DNA from: Misgurnus anguillicaudatus
Lineage: Eukaryota > Chordata > Actinopteri > Cypriniformes > Cobitidae
Reading direction: 5' to 3'
Length of the DNA: 64,000 nucleotides
Assembly (NCBI RefSeq): GCF_027580225.2
Contig: NC_073337.2
Location: 12,019,001-12,083,000 of the forward strand
Made by a program: the position numbers and the translations under genes. Positions 1 to 12,416 of the stretch are shown piece after piece (within the stretch, counting starts at the first letter, position 1; every line of letters begins with the position of its first letter). Under the pieces are notes generated by a model. It was not told the origin of the DNA. It did no database searches and saw only the letters and a list, made by a program, of their open reading frames with translations.

Positions 1-354
1 GAAAACAGGATTAATATTAATCATTTCTGCTAATGAGGCAAGGCAAACAATGAAGGCAAAAGGCCATCTGATTTCTGGAATGCTTTTCTCTGGTGTGGTA
101 CACAGCTTAGCCTGACAACAAGAGGAATGCAACTGGGAAGTCATATCACGCAAAACACAACATTCTGATGAAACCTGGAGGAAACAGCCAGGGAAAGCTC
201 GCTGACCCAACCAAATGTTAATGGCTGAACCACAAATAGTGGATTCGTGGGAGCTTTGATAGCTATTGCACCACCAAATTTTTAGATGTTATGGGGAAAA
301 TCTGTTTTCACAAACAAACTCGACATCAGGATGCTTGCTAATGTGTTTTAGTGT
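1..354. other. Intergenic DNA, nothing recognised
   Basis: No open reading frame, repeat end or RNA gene is recognised here. It is the left flank of the first hAT element. Confidence 0.5.
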
Positions 355-362
355 GTTACTAA

Positions 363-920
363 CAGAGGTGGAAAAAGTACTAAAATATTGTACTCAAGTA
401 AAAGTAAAGTTACTTTAATAATATTTTACTTAAGTAAAAGTAAAGTTACTTGTCTAAAAATCTACTCAAGTAAAAGTAAAAAGTAAGTCATTTTAACTTT
501 ACTCAGAGTAAAAGTTACTTTTTTACAGTGGGAGAGGTGGAGGATTCTAGTATAGTTAAAAAACGACAAGGGAATATAAATCTCAAACTAGTTGTTTTTA
601 ATTGTAGGAACATCTTTACAATTAAAGTGCAATAACAAAAAGTTAATAAAATAAAAAGCTTTTTTAAAGTAAGAAACATTTATGGAATTGTTTAATGATT
701 TTTACATGTGAGTTATGCACTTTTGAAGGTGGTCAGCAGCTTGTAAATACAATCACTATAGTAAAGTTGTAATTGATGTATTGCTGGTAACATACATTAT
801 TTTATTAAACTATATATCTAGTTTAAATGAGCATATAATGAGATGAGTGCCATGTCTATATACATTTGACACGTTTATTATCTTCTTACTTCCCTGACGT
901 GGGTACCTGATGACATTTAT

Positions 921-982
<62 letters not shown>

Positions 983-1544
983 CTCTCTCTCTCTCTCTCT
1001 CTCGCTCTCTCTCTGCAATGTCTAATGACCTGCGCATTCTCGAGGACGTTTTGAAGTTGTGTTTGACTTGACGCAAAGCTGCTAGACCTCGGAAGATAAT
1101 GCGCATGGTATTAAAAACGCGTCGTGCAATTTCGTACTTAAGAGCATGAATCCTACCTTTCATAGAAATGGAACACTCGCTTCGCGTCAGTGGAAAGTGG
1201 TCGCTTAAATATGACCAGGGATTTCTTTCATAAGATTTGAACTGAGGCGGGTCTGCATTAGCGCGCGCCTGTCTCGTCCGTCTCCATGGTTCTTTTTGCG
1301 CGTTCCCCGGGCCCCGCCCATTTACATCCGTTGCGCGTCTTTATCACCTTGCTTTTTAAAATATTTTTTTACTCAGTAACGGATATGATTTAAAATGTAG
1401 CGAAGTACAATACTTTAAATAAAACATACTTAAGTAAAAGTAAAAGTACAGATTTTAAAAACTACTCAAAAAAGTAAAAATACACAAAAAAACTACTTAA
1501 TTACAGTAACGTGAGTAAATGTAATTCGTTACTTTCCACCTCTG
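363..1544. mobile_element. Non-autonomous hAT element
   Basis: The element begins CAGAGGTGGAAAAAGTAC and ends with the inverted form GTTACTTTCCACCTCTG. It is flanked by a perfect 8-bp direct repeat, gttactaa, at 355-362 and 1545-1552, which is the hAT signature. Both ends carry many copies of an 'aagtaaaagta' motif, plausibly subterminal transposase-binding repeats. No transposase frame is present. The middle holds a long CT repeat. It is a non-autonomous copy dependent on a transposase supplied elsewhere. Confidence 0.9.
924..1014. repeat. (CT)n microsatellite
   Basis: About 90 bases of almost uninterrupted CT dinucleotides inside the hAT element, broken by single TG and CG interruptions. 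On the minus strand it yields a spurious Arg-Glu repeat frame. Confidence 0.95.
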
Positions 1545-1552
1545 GTTACTAA

Positions 1553-3109
1553 TAAGTTGATATTGGGTGACTTTTTGGTTAGTGTTGATATGCAAATTTT
1601 ATAGTGGTCCAGGTGGATTTTAACAAGTTGCTATTGGGTGTTTTTGGTGATGGCTGGGATGTTACGTAGTTGCGCAATGCTGAGGTGTTTAATGTGGTTT
1701 TTAGCATGTTGTTGCTAAGGGTTTTGATTTGTAGCATGTAGCTGCTAGTATATTAGGCGTTTTTTCTGTTTTGCGTTTGTCCAAGTTAAAAATATAATAA
1801 TCAGTACTAATATTGTGGCTTGCCTTAGTAAACACTACTAATAACAGCAGTCTGCAATTTAGACTGTAAAGGCGGACATATACAAAAGGTAAATGCGCTC
1901 TGAATAAATCACACGTCTCAATCACAGAGCACGTCTGCACTCAGCGGTTGGTTCGGCTGCAGTCTGCTGAATAACAGATATATGACCGGGGCTGATAGAG
2001 GACACGTAGCCCAAGGACAGGAGAGCATGGCCTGTTGAAATTGATTCGGAGTTGGATTGTCAGCATTTGTCTCTGTAAGTCCGTCCTGCTCAATCATTTC
2101 TGTGAAAACAACCTTCAGAGAGTATATATGTATTTGATCCACCTCAAGAGCGATGGGCATTAGAAAGCGTAATCTGATGCTCTTGATCTGCACATGATGG
2201 AAGGTCAGAATCAGACACAAAGTAAATCCACACTGCTGTACGAACAGCAGCTGGCTCACAACTCACCATGCAATTGTCTTTAGTCGACTGCAGTCGATGC
2301 TGTAAATGAACAGTTCACCCAAAAGAAAAGATTTGTCATTTACTGTTGCAAAGCTTTAAAAATGATCAAATATGGATTATACGAGTAGAAAACAGATTTC
2401 TGAGCATCATTTTTAGTCTTTCAAAGTCTTTTAATATAAAAAAGAGTAGAGTTCCTACCAGGGCCTGAAGTTAACTTTTTTAGTGAATGATAACACAGTC
2501 TTTGACTGTATGAATTAAATATATATCTTTTTAGAGCTACAAAAGGGATTTTGTCTTTTTCTTTGGTTGTTTGATTAACAGTAATGAGACAGACTTAAGT
2601 ATGTTAATTGAGGTTACTGTCTCTTTAAGACCAAATAAGCACAGACTGGTTTTTGACTCTCTACACATACACTTAATACATAAAGAAATGTTTTATTAGA
2701 AAAAGAATATTGTGGAGATCATTTTGTTTGTATGTGCCCTGTTAAGAACAGAAAGATTTTATGTACACTTGCTTTTTGGAAAGCGTCTCTCCGTATGTGC
2801 ACTATTGAGTGCCCTTAAACCCACATACGCTGTTTTTCATTACTCTATTCGCAAAATGTATGTTAATGTACTACAGTATACGACTCTCTCTAAATTTACA
2901 CATCAAGAATTCTGATCTGTCACAGCAATACACATCTGTGCAACTGTGATTGTACTGTAGCCTATGTCAGCATTGCATTCTCCTCCCATCTCACCAACAG
3001 TTTAATACTTACGCGCATCCAAACGTAGTCAGAGAAGTGCCTCATCTTTTTTCCAATCGCATGAATGTTGTGAAACAGCAGTCGCATCCTCTCAATTAAT
3101 CACTCAATC
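1553..3109. other. Intergenic DNA, mostly unrecognised
   Basis: No transposon ends are clear. A weak relic of the 'agttcaccc' foldback family lies near 2310-2340. A minus-strand open stretch at about 1943-2259 reads for over 100 codons without stop but starts at GTG rather than ATG and has no recognised homology; see findings. Confidence 0.4.
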
Positions 3110-3346
3110 AGTGATGCGCAGGTTGATCCGAAATAAGCCTGCGGTCCGAAATAAGCCTGTGGTCACCCGCGGTTGCGAGCCATCCAAAAATATTTTTTAT
3201 GATATTCGGGCCGCGGTCAGTCTGGTCGTTTGATATTAAGATGCCAATTAACTATTTTAAACAATTACTACTTTTAAAAAATGCAGACCAGGAAGCGGGT
3301 CCGGTACAATATTATTATTTTTTTCCCATAAGGTCAAAAATCATTT
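3110..3346. mobile_element. Relic hAT fragment (GTGATGCACGGGTC family)
   Basis: One end, reading 'cagtgatgcgcaggttgatc', followed by a degenerate 'acccgcggtt' and 'atccaaaaatatttttt' block, matches the end of the elements at 14797-15149 and 46189-46874. The other end is missing, probably cut off where the adjacent palindromic element starts. No target duplication can be assigned. Confidence 0.55.
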
Positions 3347-3347
3347 G

Positions 3348-3766
3348 CACTGTAAAAAAAATCCGTAGAAATTGCAGCTGGATTGCCGGTAATTTACCGT
3401 AGATTTACATTTATGTTATTTACTGGCAAGAGTTTGTTCAAAGTTAAATGAACATTAAACATTTACAAGTCTTTCTCTTTTTAGAGTAAAACTAAAAAAA
3501 CAACATCAAGCAAAACATTCTGGGAAACAAAATCTGAAGCAAAAAACAGAAAAAGGTTGATGATGATTTCTGATTCCCAGAATGCTTTGCATGAGGCTGT
3601 TATTGTATAGTTTTATTCTGTAAAGATAAAGACTTAATATTTAAAATGTATTTAACTTTGAACAAACTCTTGCCAGTAAATAACATAAATGTAAATCTAC
3701 GGTAAATTACCGGCAACCCAGCTCCAATAACATTGACATTTCTACGGATTTTTTTTTTACAGGGTG
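3348..3766. mobile_element. Palindromic CACTG-ended MITE
   Basis: The element starts CACTGTAAAAAAAATCCGTA and ends with the inverted form, slightly mutated (TTTTTACAGGGTG). Almost the whole length is an inverted repeat: an arm with 'taaatctacggtaaattacc' pairs with one near the other end. Two further copies lie at 8855-9294 and 59180-59382. The CACTG start suggests the CACTA/EnSpm superfamily, but that is inferred from the end sequence only. Confidence 0.75.
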
Positions 3767-3934
3767 CATAAAGTTTAACTTAATTCAACTTTGTTGTATA
3801 ACTGGACATGCCCACTTCCTGACGTCAACAGTCACATTCGATTGTGATGTCGAAATTCGGCAAGTTTCAACTGAAGTTACTGAGAATACGCACAACCGGC
3901 GCAACGTCATAGAATGTCTCTGAACAGGTTCACG

Positions 3935-4632
3935 CCCACTTTTGGGGGATTTCAGACTAGACCTTCCATTGGCTTCCATTCAAAATAGCGGAACAAAGCA
4001 ACCTTCGTACACAGCCGGCAGGCGTAAATAACTTATGAAATCACTCAGATTAAACATGTTGAGTAATTATCTGTCCACCCTGCCGGCCATAGAGCGCGAA
4101 AGATACATTAACATATTTAATTTGGTCAATATAAAAACATGTCTCTTTCATTCTCCCAGCATCAAATTTGTGTAACAACGCTCCCTATTGGCCAGAGGTG
4201 TCTTACCCGGACATTTACTCGTACCTCATCGAGTCAACAGGGAAGCAAGTGAATGATACTTTGTATTTGAAAGTTACTTCGTATTTATATATTATGTCTT
4301 TATATTTAGAGTAATGAGTGCACTTTTCCGTTCAGCCATACAACTAACTGGCTTAGCGATATTTCCAGCAATTACTGGATGGCGTTGTTACACAAAATTT
4401 GACGCTGTGAGAATGAAAGGGACATGTTTTTATATTGATCAAATTAAATGTGTTAATGTATCTTTCGCGCTCTATGTCAGGCAGGGTGGACAGATAAATA
4501 CTCGACATGTTTAAACTGAGTTATTTCATAAGTTATTTACGCCTGCCGGCTGTGTAAAAATGTTGCTTTGTTCCGCTATTTTGAATGGAAGCCAATGGAA
4601 GGTCTGGTTTTTTATCCCCCAAAAAGGGGCGG
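3935..4632. repeat. Foldback (inverted-repeat) element
   Basis: Arms of about 250 bp at 3935-4182 and 4381-4632 are reverse complements with moderate divergence. For example 'ttggcttccattcaaaata' at about 3969 pairs with 'attttgaatggaagccaat' at about 4578. The loop is about 200 bp. It is probably a foldback MITE. The plus-strand open frame that crosses the right arm (4560-5021) has no protein-like features. Confidence 0.75.
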
Positions 4633-4947
4633 TGACGAAATTTACAGTCAAGTTCCCGGATGTGCCGGTAGTCCGTATGCGTCGCTTTGCTGTTGCTAGT
4701 GCGCACGCTGCTTTATTGCATTGCTTCAGGTTTGACATAATTGAAATCAAAGGTGCTTGTGTGTCATGTGACCAATCAAGTCAAAAGAAGTTAAAATACA
4801 ATCACCTCTTAGATTTTAAGGCTACAGCAACTTGGGCAGTTTACATAAGTGCATGTGTTGTCAATGCTCAGTGTAGCTTGTTTTCAGTGAAAGTGGAAAA
4901 TTACAATACTGCTTCACAACATTGTCCTGTGACTTTCTTGAGTCGCT

Positions 4948-6765
4948 GCATATTTGCTGCCTTACATTTTTTTGTTAAATCAACTCAGATTTACAAGTCA
5001 TTTCAACTTACTATTATTTAGTATTATTAAGAGTTGCTACAACTTATAAAATGAAGTTGACTTTTTTCATCTGTAGTTATAACAACTCATCTCTAGTCAA
5101 GACAGTGGCGGATGCAGAACGTGACATATGGGTGGGCATGGATTAAGTCCGGGTGGGCCTGAATCTATGGGTGTCACTTTTGAATAAGAAATTCGTCAAA
5201 ACTTCAGAACACTAATTTAAACAGCATACACACACACCCGAACTGCACGTCACATTTTTGACATTATTGATACTTTAAATTGTAATGCAACGTGACATTT
5301 ATTAAGCCTTTTTGGTAAAAAAAAATTGGGCTCTCAAAGCCTACAAAAAAGAACCTGCACACAGTGACAGGAAATATAAATGAACCCAAAAAAAACGTAT
5401 ACTTTTTTAAATAACCTATTAAAGTGTTTAAATAAATACGGCTACTAAATGCTTAAAATGAAGCTCCAAACATCATATTCTCTTCATGCAAATCACTAAA
5501 AATATATTTTCGTTCTCACATATTTAAGTTAACTTACTAAATAAAGAAAGAAAAGGGGAAATGCTAGAATAATGTTAGACTCTGGGGTTAAACGAAATGA
5601 CAAATAAATAAACATTTAATATACTTTTTGATGAGCACAAGAGCAAGCCTACTCGTGAAGAGCGGAGCCGAGGAGCGCGCATATCAGACATGAACGAAAG
5701 GAATAATGGATTTCATGCTTTCACTTCATTTTCTGACAGTTTCACTTGTTAGTGAGGATAGTAATGGCTAACAAGATGACGCCGAATTACATACAACATA
5801 ATTACCTAACTAAATCTGAGAGAATGCAAACACATTACAATATTTTTTCCTCCGCCCGACGGCCAAGGCGCATCATTTTTTTTAGCCCGACAGGAATTCG
5901 CCATAGCCCGTAATGGACGTCGGGCAAGCGATTTTGCGAGGTTTGTTTTGTAGAAAGACTTTCTTTAAAGTGAATTTCGTTTTGTATAAATTGTATCTTA
6001 ATATTAATCAATGTTTGATTAAACAATTGCCTCGATTTAATAAATAAGCAAACCAAGAACGGCTGTGGTGTGGATTGAAGTGAACCCACTATATTTCCGC
6101 AGCCTACGTCTTTCTGCTTTAATGCATTTCTTAAATTAATGTCTCAATTACACAGTAGGCTTATAGGTTGTTATGATAGGCTATTTGTTGCTTAAAAGCA
6201 ATAGGCTATATTGTATAAAGTGTAGCAATAAACGTGGCGTGACTTATAGTGCTGCTATATCGCTATATCAAACAACATCACTATGATCAGATGTTTTCTT
6301 TCTATTTTTTACCCCGCTGTCATATTTGTTGTGTGTTTATGTTATTGAGAGGAAAGCGCGCAGCACATATTTATAACGTGTTGTTATTCAAAATACGTTT
6401 TCTACTTGCTTGCAAAAAAAGTTCTCAAAGTGATCACGGCTGAAAGCTGCTTGGGAATATTTCATTATAACGCAACATTCAACTGCTTTAATAGTTTTTA
6501 AATAGTTATCAGGCTTACTTATAATTTTACTGTTTTAACATAACATGCAATAGATAAATTACACCACATAAAGTAGTATACATGTCTAACTATACAGATT
6601 AGTATTTTTTACATTTCTGATTGGGCGGGCCAGCTGTCAATCTGGGCGGGCCCAGGCCCGCCCAGGCCCGCCCATAGCTCCGCGCCTGAGTCAAGATAAA
6701 TAAAAGTAAGTTGAAATTACTTGAAAATCTGAGTTGATTTAACAAAAAAAGTAAGGCAGCAAAGT
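4948..6765. repeat. Palindromic MITE split by a hAT insertion
   Basis: The left arm at 4948-5020, containing 'gttaaatcaactcagattt', is the inverted partner of 6697-6765, containing 'aaatctgagttgatttaac'. The arms are separated by a 1.6 kb hAT element that interrupts the old palindrome after position 5102. Removing the hAT and one copy of its 8-bp target duplication rejoins a short palindromic element with a loop of about 80 bp. Confidence 0.75.
5103..6688. mobile_element. Non-autonomous hAT element
   Basis: The ends are CAGTGGCGGATGCAG and (inverted) CAGGCGCGGAGCTATG, both followed by GGGTGGGC/GGGCGGGC stretches. A perfect 8-bp duplication, agtcaaga, flanks it at 5095-5102 and 6689-6696. No transposase frame is present. 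The right end carries a short tandem array of a 'gggcccgccca'-like motif. It is inserted in an older palindromic MITE. Confidence 0.9.
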
Positions 6766-8033
6766 TCAGGCTACAAATCTACAGCAATTGTCAATGATGT
6801 CATAGTAAGCCATCTGCTATCAGCTGGGTTACATTTATATGGACTTTTTTCACAAACTTTTCAAAAAATCTCTGCATTTAATAAAAACAGCATTAAGCCT
6901 TATAGATATGTCATAAAGACATGCACATAATAAACAAAAGCAGTGTGAAAGTGAAGCAGCGGTATATACACTTTCTGCTACAGAAAATAATGTAATTTCT
7001 GTGCTACAGTATATATGTGTAGCACCTTGATCTAATATTTTTCCTTACATTTATATGTTGCTTCAGAGACCAGCGTCTGCTGTTATCTGAATGCCTAAAT
7101 GTAATGTAAAATACAAACATCAATTATGTACCTTGACAGCCATGGCCACTTTAAACTATTTTGTATACAAAAAGCCTCACTGTGCTGCATATAGACATGA
7201 AGTTTTCCACGAAAGAAATAAAGCCATACAGGTTTGAAACAACATTAAACTATGACATTCTTTAACTGAAAGTCAATAGTGAGCTGAAAAAATACATAAT
7301 GTAAATTAGATGTGAATTGTAGGGTGGATCAATCTGTCTTTGGAGAATCAAGGCATGAACAGTAAGTAATTTGTACTGTAAAATGTGCAGTATAATAGAT
7401 GGTTGTCACTGGGTAAGAAGACTTAATTAATAATCACATTAGCAGCTACATTATATGTTTATCGTCTCAAGCTCTAAAGCTTTTCAAAATCAACCAGTAT
7501 TGGAGGAAAACATTTGAACAACAAATTACTTGGTTTATAAAAAAATGTTTATCTGTGTTTTGATTGTTTGAAAGTTTGTGAAAAATCTATTCATGACCCT
7601 GGAACTATAAAAATGAAGTATAAATTTAAGGAATTCCCCAGCTATCAGCACGTGTGACCCGTTGAAAATGAGTCGGGAATGCACACAGTCTAATTTTGAG
7701 CTACAGGCAAAAGAATGTAAAAATATCAATTTTGGTTGAAAGTAAGTATAACATTAAGCACTTGTCTAATGATCTTAATTGTCTAAATAATCATTAAACA
7801 TCTAAAATGATCTTTATTTGTACATTTTCTGAGAGGTGTACGAATCTAAATGCTTTATCTAAGATGCGTGTCCATCCACACACCTCGGTTTTAAAACATG
7901 CAGGAATTATAGAATAAAGTGTAGGAATTGCTTGATGTTAAGAGTTATTAAGAGAGAAAAGACTAGAAAACGATCTTCCTCACACTGACTGAGCATGCAA
8001 CTCTGATATCTACACATATACACAGAATTACAG
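6766..8033. other. Intergenic DNA, nothing recognised
   Basis: AT-rich sequence without convincing coding frames, repeat ends or RNA genes. Confidence 0.4.
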
Positions 8034-8854
8034 GAGAGTAGGGGGGAAAGTACCATTTTTCAGAAAACTTAATTTAAAAGATAATGTTTTAGACAGATAT
8101 ATTTTTGCTGTGGTCAATAACTCACAAGTGTGGTCTATCAATACCAGGGGAAATTTTTAACAAATGTAAAACGACTTCAGTATAATTTTACTTTAAACAT
8201 AAGTAGCAAACTGTTACTTTCGACCATGTCAGCTGGCACGAAAGTACCACACAATTGGGTCAAAAGTAACACAACAAAAGATCGATTTTTTGTTTTTAGT
8301 AAATATACATAACTAACTGCAAACATATTTTGTAATTTATCTTTAAATGGAATTATATTTTCATTTTAAATTTCAGTTTTTTATCAAATGTTTCAAAAGC
8401 AACCTGACAGTACAAACTTTAATTGTTGAGAATAAAATATATTTTCAACAGTATGAACACTATGAATATTAAATTTAATCAAATTAGAATAATATACATT
8501 TTCAACATAATGCAACACGAAAGTAACAGGAACTCCTGACATTTAAACCTGATTTACTTTTATTTTGAAAAACTCAGATAAATTAAACTTTAGGATGTGT
8601 TAGAGCACTAAATAACCTGTAGATTGATCAGTATTTTAACACATGAAACGAGAAACACAATGCGTTTTAAGAAAAAATGACTGATTTAGGAATATTTATG
8701 TATCTAAAAACAGCTTTCTGGACCAACACGCGCAAAATGGTGAGGAAAAGCTCGATATTTGTCAGCTCTGTCAAGGGTTGCGTGCTAAATATGCTGTCAT
8801 AGTTTGGAATGCAAATCAGAGCTCTGAGAAAATCTCTTTGTTACTTTTGCCCCA
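8034..8854. mobile_element. Degenerate DNA transposon with GGGGCAAAAGTAAC-like ends
   Basis: The right end, 'gttacttttgcccc', is the approximate inverse of the left end 'gggggaaagtacc'. Variants of 'gaaagtaac' recur inside (near 8240, 8265 and 8519), as if subterminal repeats. It directly abuts the CACTG element that follows. No target duplication was found and the superfamily is unknown. Confidence 0.5.
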
Positions 8855-9294
8855 CACTGTAAAAAGATTCCGTAGAAATTACTGGCGGCTGGATGCCAGT
8901 GGCTTGCTGTAAATTTAGATTTACGTTATTTGCTGACAACAGTTTGTTCAGGGTTGAATGAACATTGAACATTAGCAAGTCTTTGTCTTGCAGAATGAAA
9001 ATATAAAATAACAGCCTCATGCAAAGCATTCTGGGAACTAAAAATCCTCATCAACCCTTTTCTGTTTTTTCCTTCAGATTTTGTTTCCCATAATGCTTTG
9101 CATGAGGCTGTTATTTTAGTTTTATTCTGTAAAGATAAAGACTTGCTAATGTTTAATTTTCATTTAACTTTGAACAAACTGTTGCAGGTAATTAACATAA
9201 ATTGAAGGTAATTAACATAAATTTGAATCTACAGTGGGTTACTGGCAACCAGCTGCCAGTAATACTGTAATTTCCACCGAATCTTTTTACAGTG
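8855..9294. mobile_element. Palindromic CACTG-ended MITE
   Basis: The ends are CACTGTAAAAAGATTCCGTA and its inverse, GAATCTTTTTACAGTG. The body is an imperfect long palindrome related to 3348-3766. Each side is flanked by 'ca', compatible with a 2-bp target duplication. In the right arm a segment of about 18 bp ('aggtaattaacataaatt') is tandemly duplicated at about 9186-9222. Confidence 0.8.
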
Positions 9295-10926
9295 CAGTTC
9301 TCCGCTCATTATATTAGATTCTAGTCTCAATGTCAATTAAACAATAAAAGAAAGTAAAAAGTTGAAGATATTTTTTCTATACTATTGTTTTTGACTTTGT
9401 GTGTGCATGATTTTAAGGTATGGAGGCGATGATTTTGTTTTTAAACCTTCACTTTATCAACTTCAAACAGCTACCTGTTTTATTTTTTTGTCAGGTCCCA
9501 ACAAATCATACATCATTTTACGTTTTTTTAATAGAGGATGTCAAAATATAAATAACCAATTTTTAAAAATGTGCTCATTCCAACTCAATTTGCCAGCACG
9601 GGTCACATACAGACGTTCTTGTATAGCTTATCAAAAACTTGAAAATCTGTAAAACATTATGCTGACATGTGACTAAATTTATTATCACTTTAAATTTAAA
9701 TTTATGCTGCAGTCCCCGAGGGAACTGAATTAGAAATGCAAAAAAATCTCCTTATTCTGATGCTCGGCTGGAGGTGAATTAAAACATGTTGAGAAATTGA
9801 ACCCTGGCCAAAACATCAGAATGGTCTTTTCACACAAATGTATGCCTTCTTAAGAGATTTTGGATGTTTAACCTTGAAAAACTCCTTGGGCTCCCTAACA
9901 AAGTTTCCATACTGTAAATGAAGTGTTGTACAGTAAAGCACCCTTCATATTGTTTAAGCAATGTATTTTTATTGATACTCCTCTAATCCACAGTCCAGTC
10001 AAATCACACAATGATAAAATTGTCAGATTATATGGATGGTTATATATCAGTGTTACATTTTCAAGGGTTTTCTCCTTCATGCTAAAGTATGGGAAATCAT
10101 CTTTCAAGACTTAGCTGGATATCAGCGTGAAGTGTTTATAAATAAAGGCACACATACAGTACCTGCCTTCTCATGCTGTGAACACAACAGTGTGTTTACA
10201 ACCCCACAGAGATTATTTTACAGTTCCTGTCGCTGATATTATATCCCCAGTCTGCATTCACGCTTCCATCTGCAACATAAGGCATTGATACCGTAGTAGT
10301 CTCTTAATTTTTCAAAAACACATAGTACTAAAATAGTACAAAAGGACAGACAGTGCACATAGAGAGTCATTGGAAACCACGTCACTCTTGCGATGTCCCA
10401 CATCGATCAGTCTGCATAGCGCCGCATGACTTCGAGCACACCCATTTCATTCAAACACCTCCACAAACATCATTGCTATAGAAACCAGCTACGGTATTCC
10501 GAAAAACGAAAAACCGGACACACAAATCCAGTCAGTCATTCAAATCGGATATGCAGTTAAAAATATGTGTGAACGTAGTCTTAGTGTTTACAAACTCTGC
10601 ATCCCATCTTTCTCCCAGGTTGTCACTTTATGGCATCTTTCAGAGGCAGGCGCTGTGGTGATTTGAATGTGTTTTTAATTCATGTGAATGGCCTGGCAGA
10701 GCTGCTGCAGGCCGTTAATTACCTGCCACTGTGAACATCACTCAGACTAATGAGAGGAACTCCTGCCCCGCATGCAAGCGCGCATATTAAGACATTAATC
10801 AGCGAACCTGCAGCAAACGGCCATGGGGACCTGACTACCTCCTGCCCCATATAAACACCACAGTAAAATGGTGGTGATTTTAAAAACATGTGTTGGAAAT
10901 GGCTGTGATGGGGGTATAACGTAGAG
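9295..10926. other. Intergenic DNA with a possible solo MITE end
   Basis: Mostly unrecognised. Around 10380-10585 a stretch ending 'gtgtgaacgtagtcttag' resembles one end of a fish MITE, but no partner end was found. The block 10590-10870 looks like unique, GC-richer sequence with no open frame, and could hold a conserved non-coding element. Confidence 0.35.
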
Positions 10927-11480
10927 TTTTAAAGAAACAGTTCATTCAAAAAAATTTATATATTGCTCACCCATGATTTTATGTCTTCTACCAAACTGAG
11001 GGTGGGCGATGAGTCTGATATTGTGTATGATTTATTGAGAACAATTACAAAAGATAAGCTAATACATGTTACATGTACACTTTCTACATGAATAATTACA
11101 GATTATGTTACTCTGTCAACTGATAAGCATTGTTCTGGGTTGTGTCTCTCAAAAGCATTGTTAGTCTAAGCTGAATGCAGATACCAGTAGTGGCAATACT
11201 CTCTACAATCTATTTTTATGATGCTTTTGAGTAATGCAGTGTCTTAAAATAAATGCAGTCGCTCTCTGTGATTTACTGCTTCTGTCTTCAAGCATTTGCA
11301 TGCGTTCAGGTGACCGAAATAGTTTTTTCCAACACAATTATTTACCAACTTAAATCACCTTTTACACATAAAATTCAGGGCCATACATTTCATCTAACAG
11401 TTAGTGGGGGACAATAGCCAAAATTTCTCAAGAGCAATTTGCTGTATGAAGGGGACACAGATAAAATGTTACTTTTATTT
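10927..11480. other. Relic foldback end, then unrecognised DNA
   Basis: 10930-10990 resembles a decayed end of the 'agttcaccc...gagtaaat' foldback family whose full copy is at 23759-24588. Nothing else is recognised. Confidence 0.4.
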
Positions 11481-12399
11481 GGTGATTCTCACGAAAACTT
11501 GGTTTTAAAAATGTCAAGCATGAAAATGTAAAAATTGCTTAAATTTACTTTTTTTCCCACCAGACATTGAAAAACAAAGTCTGGAGTAAATGGGAACATT
11601 AATTTAAAAACTTTTACTTATCATTTAACACTTTTTGTAACATAATTTAAAAAATGAGTCCTAAAAAATCTCATTACAGCAACACTCAGAAAACATCAAC
11701 ACTGACATATTTTCAAAATGACATGACAAACCTGAAAGAACATAATTTGGAGATTCTGCACATGCATTTAAAATCAAAGTATTATGCTTCTATTAATTAA
11801 ATTAACATTTAATGAGCATCTGTTTCGGTAATGATAATCAAAATGTCGTGTAAGCATTCTGACAAGACAATATTTAAAATTAACTGTAAAAAAATGATCT
11901 TACCTGGTAGCCATCTTGAAGTAACTGGTCCATGTGCTTGGTCACTCAAAATCAAACTTTATTAAAATTCTGTATGTGTGCTTAAACTGTTCTCAAAAAG
12001 TGTTGCGGAGGATGAGAACATCAGGCATGGACACATCATTTTCCTAATTTTTTTTCATAATTATTATACATGAATATTCAGTAAATATTTTTTCTGTCAT
12101 CTAAAGTAGTCTAGCAAAACATCCATTTATTTTTTTTCTTAATATTTTTGTGTTAATTTGAATAAATTATAACATAACGCATGTTCAAACACAGCCGGAC
12201 ACATTGCGGTAATGAGAATTTCAGCAGAAAAGGAGATAAAAATTTCCAATTATAAAATCTTATGTTGAAATCACACATTGTGCAAGGTAGAACACAGTAT
12301 TGTGTTAATTCTGATGCTTTTTAATGTTACTATATTACACATTTTAAAGCTAAAATCATTAGTGCCGTGGTGTTTCAATGGTTTCGTGAGAATCCCCCA
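11481..12399. mobile_element. DNA transposon with GGTGATTCTCACGAAA ends
   Basis: The left end GGTGATTCTCACGAAA and right end TTTCGTGAGAATCCCC are inverted repeats. The related element at 21923-22749 has the same ends and similar internal 'taccgcaac' and 'gcggtaatga' motifs. There is no coding frame and no clear target duplication. Confidence 0.7.
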
Positions 12400-12416
12400 C
12401 ATAGAGGAAAGCCTTA

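Noticed and set aside
810..1163. 117-codon minus-strand frame with a long Arg-Glu repeat
   Set aside because: It is the translation of the (CT)n microsatellite inside a hAT element.
4560..5021. 153-codon plus-strand frame
   Set aside because: It crosses a foldback arm and part of another MITE, has no recognised domain, and its codons follow repeat sequence.
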